Positions 47,591-60,407 of a stretch of DNA of 64,000 bases are shown in pieces; within the stretch, counting starts at the first letter, position 1; every line of letters starts with the position of its first letter. Under the pieces are notes generated by a model that saw only the letters and a list, made by a program, of their open reading frames with translations, was not told the origin of the DNA and did not search any database. The stretch covers positions 34,489,664 through 34,553,663 of the forward strand of contig CM042088.1 in assembly GCA_023512835.1 (NCBI GenBank). The letters run 5' to 3'. The translations under genes were made by a program, and so were the position numbers. The stretch comes from Taxillus chinensis. Taxonomy: Eukaryota; Streptophyta; Magnoliopsida; Santalales; Loranthaceae.

Positions 47591-47816
47591 ATGATCGAAC
47601 TGTTCTATAGTGATCGTACCCATCTCCATAGGGGTTCGATCTCTCAGTGTATATTGGTGCCGTACTATTAAGAGTACTAATATTAAGCTTAACAAAGCTA
47701 AAATATAGCTAAACACTAGAGAAAAAGTGGGGAAAAGTATTACAAAGAACTGAATAATGCTATAGTAAATTTGGCCTTCACCTAAACAATCAGTCAAATT
47801 TAGTTATCCAATTTCT

Positions 47817-48600
47817 TGTTATAGGGTGAGAATTTCAACCCATACAGTGCTTAGTCACCTTTGCGAGAAAAGGTCGATCTAAGAAAACCTTACCACTTAG
47901 AGCACACGTAGACTTGTTTTACTTGCCTTGGACTCGTTAGAAGAATGATTTCAGTTCTCAACTAGTTTGTATAGGGATAACCAAATCCCCTCTTCATCAT
48001 AAAGTCCATGGCTAGCGGAGTGCTATCCACACTTAACTAGGTTGGCACGTTTAAACTTTGAAGGGGCAACAATAAATTTCCCACATGAATTGTCATGGAG
48101 CCTTCCGCTACATACAAGACACGTTTTCCACACTGCCCTCCTTTAAGTAGTATGAATGCCAATTTGAGTTGCGCCATTGGGAGACGTCCTAGATGCTTGG
48201 AGCGTGACTTCCTTACCCCCTTGATTTCGTAACGCTCTTGTCTCGTCGCTTGGCCTCAAGGAAACCAAGATCATCAAACGCATTTCATGCGACTGCCTTT
48301 TTACACCTCTATACCGATCAATGGGTATTTCACCCCTGGATTCACCAAAAATGGTGGACGTGATGCATACAAGATACTATCCAGTCGACTCATATCTTTT
48401 ATAGGCTCTCACACCCTTTGCGAACCACACATACCAATTTGTGAGAGTGCTTGTCGAGCTTTGGGGATACAGGCCAGATTACTTTGATACCATTTGTCAC
48501 AGGGTGACAATTTTAACTAATGCGGCACTCAGTTGCCACTGTGAGAGAAGGTCAATCTAAGCAAACCTTACTGCTTGGAACACACATAGACTGGTTCTTT
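47817..48600 (-). mobile_element. Degenerate TRIM, truncated
   Basis: On the minus strand: a truncated 5' LTR (48495-48600, end TGTCACAGGG on plus), PBS-like TGGTATCAAAGT (about 48482-48492), a 285-bp internal region and a 3' LTR (about 47817-48209). It matches the TRIM cluster at 55723-61649 (shared GCACTTAGC-type, ACACGTAGACTTG, CAAGTCCATGGCTAGCGG-like blocks) but is far more diverged. The 5' LTR is cut at a T-run of about 22 bases (48599-48620). No ORF is expected in TRIMs. Confidence 0.78.
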
Positions 48601-48694
48601 TTTTTTTTTTTTTTTTGCATTTTGACTTGGATGGTTAGCAGAAAGCTTAAAATCCCTCCTCTGAGAAGCAATTAATTAACGAGGATATCACAAG

Positions 48695-48710
48695 CTTAAG
48701 TAGGGGAGGA
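48695..48710 (+). promoter_or_regulatory. Polypurine tract before a plus-strand LTR
   Basis: AAGTAGGGGAGGA immediately precedes TGTTACGATTTG, the usual PPT-LTR junction. The body of that element is missing upstream. Confidence 0.65.
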
Positions 48711-49107
48711 TGTTACGATTTGTAGCCACATGACACATTTTTTTACTAATTTTGTATCATTTTAATGTTTATATAACTGATAGAGCAAAGTATACATAGG
48801 TATAATCGTTATGTATAGAAATGTCAACTAAATGTCTACTAATGACCTATTTGAAATAGGCCTAAAATTTACTTGTAGAGTATTACTTTAGTGTTGAATC
48901 TCATACTTAGCATTCTTGTAATAATAGTTTGAATACAATTTTTTTTACTTTCAGGCAGTCTACAACTTTTAATTCCTTTGCCTTTTAATTGTGGCATGAC
49001 TTTAAAATTAATTTACTTAAACTTAAAACTTACTTAGTTTACACTTCAATCGCAATGTAACTAAGTGCCTCGCAGGTTAGGAAAGTCATAAGTATAACTC
49101 CGTGACA
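48711..49107 (+). repeat. LTR of a lost Gypsy-type element
   Basis: 397 bp, TGTTACGATTTGTAGCC to CTCCGTGACA, preceded by a PPT. Only the extreme 3' end of its element is retained, joined to the T-run that truncates the TRIM. Confidence 0.6.
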
Positions 49108-51343
49108 TTTAGTAATTAAAATTTATTCCAACATTAAAATAATTGGTGTCATCATCTCAATTGATCCATTCAAAAGAGAGGGGAGAGGAGAGATAGTTTA
49201 AAATATATATATAAAGTTTAAAATTAATATTTTAATAGAATAGTAAAAAAATTATTTTAGCCCGTATTTGATATTATAAAATGTAACTGCCTAAAATTTG
49301 TTAAAGTTTTTTTTCCAATTTTAATGAAAAAATATTAAACCCGGTATTAGTGCCGTCATATATTAATAAAACTACTTGTAACATGCACGTAAAATTTTCT
49401 AGCCCAGTTTATTTTGCAGGCATAGTTTTATCGCTTTATTAATTGTTCATATGTTTTTAAGGGTACTTTTATATATTATAAAAGGCTGGTGCCCTTTTAT
49501 ATTAATAATAGTTTAATTAGCATGTGTCACACGGTCTTTATAGTAATGTTTTTAAACATTAAGATAAATAAAAAAAGTTTTTGGAAAAAACATTGTGAAA
49601 TTGAAGTTAAACAATATCATTGTGATGGATAGGCGTTTTTGTTTTAACTACTTGTTAGTAGTTCAACGCTTCAACAATGGTTAACTCTTCTGTGTTGGAG
49701 GAGGAAGCAGTGGGTTGACTGACACAATGAAAGGAACAACTAGGGAGGCCTACAAACTTTGTAATTAATCATATTAATAGTAATGAAGAAATCAAAGGGG
49801 GATGGGTTGAGTAGTTGAATAAGAATTGCCGCCCCCACTAATGGCCGAATATATCAACATCAGATTTGGCATAGTTTTGTTAATGATTTTCCAATTTTTT
49901 AGAAGGGCAAAGTCACACAAAATATATGTTTAGTTTTTCACTTTTAAAATAATAATTATAACCTTATTACTTTGTGACTTTTTAATATGTAGTATTATTA
50001 GATTATGTATCTATTTTAAAAGTGGTCTTAATATTAGTGTAACCATTAACTATTCAAGTCTGGTTGCGGGTGGAAAAGATGCACATAGAGTGGCTTACAA
50101 CGAGCACGACCACCACGCAAAACGGGGAATTGACAGCGGACCTGAAAAGGGGTTTGGGATTTCGTTGTCGTAACAAACAACAAAGCGTTTCGTTAATTTC
50201 TGGTGCCGCGTTGTTTCAAGTATCAAATCATCGCTCTCGCCTTCCGGCCGGCCGGCCCGCCTTTTCCTTCCCTCTCAATGTTCTCTTGTTTGTCAATATT
50301 GCCGGTTGTTATCGCCTTATGGGTGGTGGGTGCCAACTTCCATAACCTTAATTTGTACTTCAATTAATATTTGATTTTGAAAGCTTTACCACTACCCTCT
50401 CTGATCTAACCAAATTAATTGGCAACAACAACAAATAAAATATCAACGAAAATAATGTTAGGACAATCAAAAAAAGGAGGGGACCATTCAATTGTTTCGG
50501 GTGTTGCATCTCAAGTCAGCAATTTTAGCGACAATGGTTTAAAGGCAAAACATAAATCATTTTACAAAGCATGGATTGCAAATGACAAAAGTTGAAGAAA
50601 TAATTTCAACACTCACGGTAAAAAAAGTTCGACGATTACGATTGTGTGACTAACATTAAATACTCGATTGTTTTTTTAAATTTATATATTTAAATTATTT
50701 TTTATTTTTTTTACATAGATTTTTTAAATTACTTTTATATTATTAAAATAATATTTTATGTTACTTTTTTGTTTAGTAATAATTTTTATAATTTAATATA
50801 AAATAAAATTAAATATTATGAAATCGTGAAAAGAAAAATAAAATTATAAGAAGTGAATAATATTTTTAAATATATTAAAAAATAATATATAAATCTTATG
50901 AAAAAAATTAAATATTAAATATTTATTACGGAATGATTTTATGACTTTTTTTTTAAATATAAAAAAACAGATTTTTATGAAAAATTTACTATTAGTTAGT
51001 GCTCTTACACTTTATATTTGAAAAACGAATCTTCTTATTAAATGCCTTATTTAACAAATAAATGTAAAATAAATAAATAAATAATAATTATTATTATAAA
51101 TGCTTAAAATTTTAAAAAGCACGGTTGCACAACATAGGCACGACTATGCCTCCGTAAAAGGAGAAAGAGAGAACATGATATCCCCTGTCTATACACGATT
51201 CTATCTCATGTTGATGGTTGTTCGCATGCGTAGACAAAGAGAAGGTGATGCAGGAGAGAGAGTGTAGTGCAATTATGTAGACATGCCAAGAATGTACGTA
51301 GCTGCCTCTTCTCTCTTTAGTCAACGCTTAGGACCAACGGAGA
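49108..51343. other. AT-rich intergenic DNA, no gene supported
   Basis: A GC-richer patch at 50050-50345 holds a 93-codon plus-strand ORF (50064) with GGCCGGCCGGCCCGCC inside; no domain is recognised and no splice context supports a gene. The 70-codon minus ORF at 51112 is likewise unsupported. Confidence 0.5.
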
Positions 51344-51690
51344 AGGCACAAGATTTGATATCAATGATAAATAAGCTACAAGTTACAAATTTTAGCAAAC
51401 TCAAAAAAAAAAAAACGTTAATCTAAGCAAAGAATAAATAGATAAAATTAATTCATACATTTATAAAACTAAGTGTAAAATTTATGTGTCATTACAATGA
51501 TCCTAAAAGTCTATTAAAAAAGAGTTACTTAAAAGAAAATTCTATAATTTAACCATGGTATAATATCCAAATGAAAATTATTAATTTAACAAACAATTAA
51601 GTAATGAAAAATAAAAGAAAAGACTAATTAATGGGAAGAAAATTGTTCCTTGATTTTCAATTTTTTTGTGTGTCAAATCATAGCATCATT
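51344..51690 (-). repeat. LTR of old Gypsy copy 2 (3' LTR)
   Basis: Homologous to the LTRs of copy 1. It follows (minus strand) the integrase C-terminal fragment, as a 3' LTR should. Ends are approximate. Confidence 0.65.
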
Positions 51691-51948
51691 CTCTTCTACT
51701 TAAGAAGAACTTGACTTTAAGTTTGTAACTGGATATAAAGGTACATTATCAGAATAAAATTGATAAATATTAGTTACATTAAAAGTTCGAGAAATCATCA
51801 TATCATCTGGTAATTAAAGCAACGATATAAGCATTGTCATTGATCTTGTACATAATCTTATAAGGTTCATATTTCTTCGATTGTACCTTGTTGTATTTGC
51901 CAACTAGAAATTATTCCTTACGTAGAAACATTATCCCTTAATCTCATA
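51691..51948 (-). pseudogene. Old Gypsy copy 2 integrase C-terminal part
   Basis: Minus strand: LVGKYNKVQSKKYEPYKIMY then KINDNAYIVALIT, typical of the GPY/F-type C-terminal module of plant Gypsy integrases, followed by decayed text ending with SSS...ENDA. It is separated from its integrase core (62747-63115) by the inserted B-type LTR. Confidence 0.82.
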
Positions 51949-52860
51949 TGTCACTCTCTCAATTCCAAGAACCTAGAATTGAGAATGCAACTTTCTCTTG
52001 CTCGCACTCAAAGGATTAAGGGGTTTGTGACAAGTACCGAAAGAGACAAAATGACAGGTGTTTTCCCAACATACCAACATGCATAATCATATATCATGGG
52101 TAATCATGTATAACACTACCATATCATCAAACATAATATATCATAATATAGATATCCAAACAAACATACTATAACTGTACATAAAAGTACCAATAGGCAA
52201 TGTCCTCATAAAGGGAAAGCCTCCACCAACCTCTAGTAACACCTAAAAGGCAAACAATAGTAGAGGTGAACCATAAGCTTAGTAGGTAAACTATAGCTCT
52301 ACACCCTACCATGCAATACATGCTTAGTATACAAGTGTTGTGTAAGGCACAACTAAACAAGCATCAATCATTATGGCTTAACCTGCCTCAAACCACAATT
52401 AGGGAATGTATTCCCCATCACTTAGCTCTCAATTTTCACTCAGGCTATAACCTGTCCCCCAACTCATGGGCATACCAGCACAACATCTCAAAGGCCACAA
52501 CCACCTCTCATCAGGAAGCTTAGCCACATACAATCACAACATCACACCAGGACAACCTATCCACATAAGGACTCGACATGTCCCTCCTGATCCCAAAGGA
52601 TCACCAGAAGCTTACATCATTAGGACAACCTATCCACAACATGACTCAACATGTCCACCACAATCCCAAACTAGATCTATAACACATCAGGATATAGCTT
52701 GTATCAATTTGGGGACGCAACCTATTCACATAAGGGCAGTTTATCCATGATTCTCAATAGGATCCCAACAGGGTACAACATTAGCTCACCCAAAGCCCAT
52801 CAGGCTATAGCTTCACCCAATAAGGTACATTACAATCCTAGGGGCCTTAGCCACCTATCT

Positions 52861-53795
52861 TGTAGAGACCTGTACCTGTGTGGTTAGAGTTAGGCCCGAA
52901 TAAGGATTTGGAATATTTCTTCATCAGTGTGGCCTTGGAAATTTATTATCTGAGCGAGCGTTTGAGTTATTATTAATATTATTTTAATATCTAAAATTTA
53001 TTAGTATGCATTTTTATTAATTATTATAATTACTTTAATATTTTGAGTTATTCCTATAATATTGAGTATTATAGTTGAGAAATTATTATTATTATTTATT
53101 ATGGTGAATTATTATAATTATTGTTATTAATCAAATTGTTATTGTTATTATAATTATAATTATAATTATTATTATTATAAATCAATTAACACATATAAGC
53201 ATAAATAGAGGGAACCTAGGGTAAAACCTTACATTTGTTGTGCGTGCGCAGGGCTTGACAAGGGAGGAACGCTGTGTTTGAAGCCGCCACATTCTTCATC
53301 TCTAGTTTGAAATCAAGTAGGTGTTATTCTCTGTTGTTCATGTCTGCAAATCGTTAGAAATAGATATATGTGTATGTAAACTCGTACCTATCGCACGCGA
53401 ATGGATTTTGGATATGAACTTATATATATATACATGAGTACGATGGACGTCTTTTCTTCCTCTTCGACTTCGTTCTCCAGCCGAACACACTCCGACGGAC
53501 AAGGCTGCTCCTAATTACCTATTTAGCTAAACTATATTATTATTATTATTATTATTATAGGAGGTTGACCAGGCCGACTGGCCTGGTCCATTACGCGCAG
53601 GGCAGCACGATCGCGTGCGAGAATGGGAAAAGGGGGAGGAAATAGGATCTTAGCTATTATCGTTATTATTATTATATGATGATGACGAGTGCAGAGATAA
53701 GGATTTTAACAGAGCATCAGTATATATATATTTCGTCAGATGATGCCAGGCCGTGGTCTTCTTCCTGCACGACGAGCGTGGTGGCAGGGCCCGAC

Positions 53796-53841
<46 letters not shown>

Positions 53842-55357
53842 CCACATATCCAATTTGCACGTTACATGTTTAAATGCTGGACCTATTACTCGCCACAGTA
53901 GATGCCTTCAGCCGTATTGTTTATACATTTTATTTTATTTTCTTATTTGTTGTTGCAATTTTTTTTGTGGTATTCATGTACCTATAACCGAGCCGAACTT
54001 TATGTACATATCGGTTTCCAATCATTTCTGCATCTTCTCCGAGCCGTACTCTATTGCATGGGTCTACACCCTCTTTCCTTCTTTATTTATTAACAATCAT
54101 TGTCACTCCTTTCCGCCTTCGTTAAAGCCAACAGTGGCACTTGTTCTCCTCTTCCTTCTTTTTGTCTCCACCAAACTAGTATTTAATCATTAAATGAATA
54201 TATAAAAAAAGGGGGTTATCATCTTGTCTTCATCAAAGCCCGGTTTTTTTGGCATTTGAGACACCAGGCCCAACGGCCTGGTGTCGTCTGGTATGTAGGC
54301 TCCAGGCTATTTATGTACAGCCTGGTTGGGGGGGACAGCAGCAAAATTTTGAATCTTTGTTATATTATTGTTTGTAGTTTAATATTAATAATTTATTATT
54401 AAAACATTATTTATAATTTAATATCATTTATTTGACATTTAAGGTATTAATTGTTTGATGGATATATATATATCATCCGTGTTACGCTAATGCTGGATTG
54501 GAAATTGAAATATTGTAAGATTGTTGTATCAAGTATGGATTGTTGGAAAATTTTGTCAATTGATTATATGTGTGTGAAATTATTATTTGTTGATTATACG
54601 TGGGGAATGGTGGTGAAACTGGTTGGGTTAATTGTGGGTCCCACATAGGGCTGGCAAGAGACCACAGGTCCCCTATGTGGCTGGTAACCCAGGTCCCATA
54701 TGTGGCAGGTTGTCGTTAAGGGCACCACAGGTCCTACATATGGCTGTCTAGTAGTGATTTGAATTCTTGGAGTTGGTAGTGGGAATCCCGTGGATAGATG
54801 AATGGCTAGTGCGAACCTTTAATAATTGAAATATGATGTGATGTATTATTTGTGATTTTAAATGAAATTTAATTATGATAGAATGACACTACACTGGCAC
54901 AAGCATACACTGTTCATATAGACCTGGGAATTTATGTAATGGGATAGTGGAGATGGGGATCACCTACTGGGCATTCGTGCTCACCCTACTTTATTTCTAT
55001 TTTCCTACAGGTCGTAGGGAGTAGTTGGTGGAGCCATAGCAGAGCTGGTTAGAGTATTTTCAGTGTAGGGTTCATTTTATGGACTTATCCTTTTACTTTT
55101 GATTATTTAATTATTTCCTTTTCTGGACTTGGGTCCGTGGCAGTTGTACAAACTTGATTTGCTAGACTTCAGCAATATTATTTGCAGATATATTTATTGA
55201 TAGCTTGTGTGTTGCATTTGATTATTTGTAAGTACAATGCTACCCCCGTTGTAGTATTGTACAGGATTGAATCGGTCACCAACCCCTCGACCCCTGGAGT
55301 GGGCGTGGGGAAGTCGCGTTCCTGATTCTGTGGGTTTCAGAATTTAGGGGCGTGACA
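52861..55357 (+). repeat. A-type solo LTR with TSD
   Basis: 2497 bp, TGTAGAGACCTGTACC to GGGGCGTGACA, related to element A's LTR. Flanks TATCT (52856-52860) and TATCA (55358-55362) form a 4/5 target duplication. ATT-rich U3, CATAAATAG at about 53200, donor-like AAGTAGGTG near 53317, and TCACCCTAC/T-rich/CAG at 54980-55010. An (AT)n tract is at 53797-53838. Confidence 0.88.
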
Positions 55358-55722
55358 TATCACACCCATGCAAGGATACATCTGCACAGAGCTCAACTAC
55401 TCAAGCTTAACCACTAAATATGCCACCTAGCACAATCAATATCACATGAACCCAATGAGCCCATATATCACACACATCATAAGCAAGCATAACATATCAC
55501 AACAGACTAAAAGGTCCCACACAGTACACATATGTAAAAGCTAACCATAACAATAATAAACTATGAGGCTCTCACAGTGCCAACCACCCTCACTGCGCCA
55601 CTAGCACTCCTTAGCCCTTATAGCCCTAACTGTAGCATCAAACAATAGGACGCAGCTTGTCCACATCAGGAGAGCTTATCCACAATCCTCAATGAGATCC
55701 CAACTCAAGAGACTCAGCCTTA

Positions 55723-56136
55723 TGTCACGGGGTCAGGTTTCTTGCGCCTCTCAACCCATTGCGGCACTTAGCTTCTCTATCCACGGTCCGCTAAGTTTAG
55801 CCTTTGAGGTTTGAAGCGCACGTAGACTGGTTTCGCCCTGCCATTGGGCTCATCAGGAGAATGGCTCCAGTTCCCGATCAGTTTGTGTATGGATGGCCAA
55901 ATCCCTTCTTCAACGTCAAGTCCTTGACTAGCGGCGTGCTCCCCGCATTCAACCGGGTCGGCACGTCTGAACTCCGAAGGGGTTCCATCCGTTTTCCTCC
56001 ACGAACTGCCTGGAATCTTCCGCTGCGCACCATCTACGCTTTCAACCAACCCCTCTCCTTTACGTAGCACGGATACATTCCTAAATCGTGCCACTGAGAA
56101 ACATCCCACCAGCACCACGCTGCTCGGGTCGTGACA
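55723..56136 (-). repeat. TRIM LTR1 (3' LTR of the complete unit)
   Basis: 414 bp. Plus-strand start TGTCACGGGGTCAGG, end CGGGTCGTGACA. Contains a 135-codon minus ORF running into the internal region, repeated in LTR2; I regard it as incidental because TRIMs are non-coding and the copies are near-identical by duplication. Confidence 0.88.
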
Positions 56137-56149
56137 TTCTCCTCCACCC
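56137..56149 (-). promoter_or_regulatory. TRIM polypurine tract
   Basis: Minus-strand GGGTGGAGGAGAA directly precedes LTR1. A second copy at 56945-56957 precedes LTR2 in the same way. Confidence 0.8.
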
Positions 56150-56515
56150 AATCCTCGCAACGTCCTCGTTGCGTTAGTCGACATCGCTTCCCCGCAGGCG
56201 ATGGCATCTTCATTCGACGCCCTCCCACTCGCCCAATGTCAACTGGTTGGACATTGCTTCCCTGCAGGTTGTAACACCTTTACCAAGATGCTCTCCCGCT
56301 CACCCAATGACCAAAGGATAGGAGGCTTCCAAGATCGCTCCGACGCGATCCTTCGTACTCCCTTGCCCAACTCTATATCACACTCTAGGATACTCCAACT
56401 CTATGGACGCAAGGCGTGCAAGACACTATCGGTCGACTCACCTCTGTGAGCTCCCACCTTGGGATCACGCTACTCACGAGAGTGCTCGGCGATTCTTCAG
56501 GATACGGGCTGGTTC
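56150..56515 (-). other. TRIM internal region
   Basis: Non-coding, GC-richer than its surroundings. Its PPT-side 240 bp are duplicated at 56945-57183, where the copy ends at CTCTA joined to the inverted LTR. Confidence 0.8.
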
Positions 56516-56528
56516 GGCTTTGATACCA
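56516..56528 (-). promoter_or_regulatory. TRIM primer-binding site
   Basis: Minus-strand TGGTATCAAAGCC, one mismatch to the Met-tRNA PBS, two bases from LTR2. Confidence 0.82.
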
Positions 56529-56530
56529 CT

Positions 56531-56944
56531 TCTCACGAGGTCAGGTTTCTTGCGCCTCTCAACCCATTGCGGCACTTAGCTTATCTATCCACAGTCCGCT
56601 AAGTTTAGCCTTTGAGGGTTGATGCGCACGTAGACTGGTTTCGCCCTGCTACTGGGCTCATCAGGAGAACGGCTCCAGTTCCCGACCAGTTTGTGTAAGG
56701 ATGGCCAAATCCCTTCTTCAACGTCAAGTCCTTGACTAGTGGCGTGCTCCCCGCATTCAACCGGGTCGGCACGTCTGAACTCCGAAGGGGTTCCATCTGT
56801 TTTCCTCCACGAGCTGCCTGGAACCTTCCGCTGCGCACCATCTACGCTTTCAACTAACCCCTCTCCTTTACGTAGCACGAATACATTCCTGAATCGTGCC
56901 ACTGAGAAACATCCCGCCAGCACCACGCTGCTCGGGTCGTGACA
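56531..56944 (-). repeat. TRIM LTR2
   Basis: 414 bp, same length as LTR1. It serves as 5' LTR of the complete unit and, with the PPT at 56945-56957, as 3' LTR of the partial unit beyond it. Confidence 0.88.
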
Positions 56945-57183
56945 TTCTCCTCCACCCAATCCTCGCAACGTCCTCGTTGCGTTAGTCGACATCGCTTCCC
57001 CGCAGGCGATGGCATCTTCATTCGACGCCCTCCCACTCGCCCAATGTCAACTGGTTGGACATTGCTTCCCTGCAGGTTGTAACACCTTTACCAAGATGCT
57101 TTCCCGCTTGCCCAATGTCCAAAGGATAGGAGGCTTCCAAGATCGCTCCGACACGCTCCTTCGTACTCCCTTGCCGAACTCTA

Positions 57184-57504
57184 TATCACGACCCGAGCAG
57201 CGTGGTGCTGGCGGGACGTTTCTCAGTGGCACGATTCAGGAATGTATTCGTGCTACGTAAAGGAGAGGGGTTGGTTGAAAGCGTAGATGGTGCACAGCGG
57301 AAGGTTCCAGGCAGTTCGTGGAGGAAAATGGATGGAACCCCTTCAGAGTTCAGACGTGCCGACCCGGTTGAATGCGGGGAGCACACCGCTAGTCAAGGAC
57401 TTGACGTTGAAGAAGAGTTTTTGGCCATCCTTACACAAACTGGTCGGGAACTGGAGCCGTTCTCCTGATGAGCCCAGTGGCAGGGCGAAACCAGTCTACG
57501 TGCG
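57184..57504 (+). repeat. TRIM LTR3, inverted, first part
   Basis: Plus-oriented copy of the TRIM LTR starting TATCACGACCCGAGCAG at its exact terminus, next to truncated internal sequence. It is interrupted after GTGCG and resumes at 61556-61649, ending CCCGTGACA. Confidence 0.88.
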
Positions 57505-59337
57505 TGTCACGCCCCAAATTTCCTTCCCCTTTGGAAATGGCTAATGACTGCCCATGCCTGCACCCGAAGGGTCAAGGGTTTGGTGTAAACACCAAAGTGA
57601 GGACACCTACCGCGGGTGCTATCCTATCCCTATATCACATGTCAACATGCCAAGGGGCATGTACCTGTTTCCATGCCAACCACACCACCACAATATACAT
57701 ACATAAGGTATTCACAACCCAAAACATCCATTACATTGCTCAGAGGTTTCAAGCTCTTTTACAACCCACTAGGGAACAAGCTCCCAATAATAAAACCAGG
57801 GTACACAGTTCAAGCAAACAGAATCTCAAATACAACGAAATAACCAAATGTATATATATATAAGGCCATACAGCCCCAGCGGCCTACCAACTCAGCTCTT
57901 CTGCCTATCGCCTGCTAGGTCTTGCAAAGAACAGTTCATAGGAGGGGTGAGCACACCACAGCTTAGAAGGGATCAAGTCTCCCCAGTCCCGTCCCACTCT
58001 AAAACTATGCATGTCAAGTGGATGCATGTGCTCGTGCAGTAACTTAAGCTAAAACTACAACCATCACCCAGTAAACACACCTTATACCTCTGCCTGCACA
58101 GGAGGGCAGAGGACACCCTGCCACCACGGCGACGTGACATGCCACACCAGGCACATGTGAATCTCATCTCAAGGGGTACAGTATAATGACTGTCCCATAC
58201 TCAGCTCAATTCCCCGCTTTTTTGGGGTTCTTATCTTAACTCCCCGCGTTTCTGGGGTGCTCAACATACACATTTCAACATATACAACTCAACAATCTCA
58301 ACTCAATAAACATAACTCAACAAACACAGTACAAACATGCAACTCATTCAACATACAGAAAACTCAACTCAGAATGTAAAACAACAGATAGTCTCAGAAC
58401 AATCAAATCATTACACATAACATCACCCAACCCCTCATGGTCCCTGAAGTCCACACATTTCTCACTCATAGTCTAGATCATAAACCTTTCAAAGGAAGCT
58501 TATCCACCTCAAGGGGAGCCCAAAACAAGCTGCACGTGACAACCTATTATCACGTGCAGAGGAAAATTAACTCCAAACATCAATCTAACCATCCCAGAAG
58601 GTTCAGGGATGATTTTTAGCCAAAAACAAGGTTGCACGTGAAAAGGTCATTCTCACGTGCAAGGGTATTTCAACTCCTATGCCTTTAAGGAAGCTCCACC
58701 TAAAATTTGGGGCAATTTGGAGCAAGAACGAATCTGCAAGTGAAAAAGGCATTCTCACGTGTAGGCTCCAAAACCTTCCTTTTGTCATTCTAATCATTTT
58801 TCCCTAAAGAACTAACCTCAAAATCGCCTTAGTTTAGAAGTTATTGAGGTTTTAATCCCATAAACAGGGTCTAAATCTAACTCTGGCCTCACTCTCATTT
58901 GATTTCCCAATACCAGAGGCCTTAGCTAAGCCAAATACAGGGTTTTTCCTAAAATTTTCATCTAAATAATCTCAAGACAAATGGTATACAAATGACACCT
59001 AACCCAAAGGCACAAATAATCTCACGCAGAAAATTTAGAAATTTAGAAAACTCAGACAAAAACCCCAGATCATCCATAGGCTCAAGGTAGAATTTAGATA
59101 ACTCAATATATATAAAAAGGTCCCTTCTCAACATCCCAGATCATCACATAAATTTTATTTTCTAGAAATCTGTAAGAGAGAGACGGCAAATAGACAAACT
59201 TGAAATCCCTACCTCGTATTGCAGAAAAAAAAATTGGGGAAAAGAACGGAGCGATCTGTGTCCTTGCTACCTCAACACCTCCGGCCTCCCGTCGTCTGTA
59301 GGAAATCCTTGATCGTCAGGAACCCCTCCACTCTGGA

Positions 59338-59376
<39 letters not shown>

Positions 59377-59788
59377 GCGTGTGTGTGTGACGGCTGCAGG
59401 GAAGGTAGGGTTTGGTTCTTCCTTTTCTTTTCTCTTATTTGATTTCTTTTTATTATTTTGGTTTTAATAGAAGCCCAAGACCAAATGCAGCCCAATGGTT
59501 AAGTAAACCCAAGAAGAAAGGCAAAACAGCCCACTCTCTCTCATATTGGGTTTTTCCCTTGAAGGGAGGCCCAAAGCTCAAAATACAAACCCAGGTAATT
59601 TAAAAGGGAATATAAAATTATTTGTGAAATCCCAAAAATACCCCTCAGGGCCTAAAATCCCAAATTTAGTCCAAGTACAGTCAAAATTCTCCATTTGATG
59701 AGCACATCATTGTGCTGATATTCATTTGTTAAAATAAGGTCTCTTACTCAAGGCTATCTCTAAGGCCCCTCAAATACGGGTCCTTACA
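57505..59788 (-). repeat. Solo LTR D, minus strand
   Basis: 2284 bp. Minus-strand start TGTAAGGACCCGTATTTGAG, end GGGGCGTGACA. Flanked by GTGCG (57500-57504) and GTGCA (59789-59793). It has a (CT)n tract (59341-59374), donor-like ACGAG/GTAGGG on the minus strand at about 59214, and three inverted CACGTG-type pairs (58531-58766). No PBS or coding sequence follows. Confidence 0.85.
59341..59374. repeat. (CT)17 microsatellite in LTR D
   Basis: GA on the LTR's own strand, in the leader just upstream of its GTAGGG junction. Confidence 0.95.
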
Positions 59789-60350
59789 GTGCACGTAATG
59801 ACCCGTACTTTTGGGATGTGGAGTTAGTCACAATTATGCCCTTTGGGTGGCAATTATTGGGTTTTAGGGAGTTTTTCCCCACTCTCTTTGGATAAAACAC
59901 CTTGTATGATGTTGATCAAGCAATAGGCAAGATTTGGGCTGCCTAGGGAGGCATACATGGGGTGCACGTCATATGGGGCATATGACGTGCAAGGGTATTA
60001 ATGCTTGCCTGTCTTCTTCATGATTCAAGGAAGCTTGGGGTGGATTTTCAGAGCATTTGGAGCTGCACGTCATATGGGGATATGACGTGTATTGTGACGT
60101 GCAGGCATATTTTTGCACCGTCACTTTGGTTTTGTGATTCTAAACATCTTTTCCCAAAGGGGTATGTTGGAATTGTGGATATTTTGGTGCGTATGGATGT
60201 GGGAAGGTCATAGCTTGTTTCATCAAAACTACGTCGTTTTGATGTTGGGATTCACATAATCAAAACTACGTCGTTTTGATGTTGTGTTGTCTATATAAGG
60301 AGGAGAAGCCCTCTGTTTTAGGTTTTAGGGTTTGTTGTTCCACTAGCCGT

Positions 60351-60351
<1 letters not shown>

Positions 60352-60400
<49 letters not shown>
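60352..60400. repeat. (GA)n microsatellite in LTR E
   Basis: About 24 units, about 55 bp downstream of TATATAAGG. Confidence 0.95.

Positions 60401-60407
<7 letters not shown>

Noticed and set aside
55777..56992. Two 135-codon minus ORFs (55777-56184 and 56585-56992) as a conserved gene pair
   Set aside because: They are the same LTR/internal sequence present twice in the TRIM; identity comes from duplication, not from selection, and the older TRIM copy does not keep the frame.
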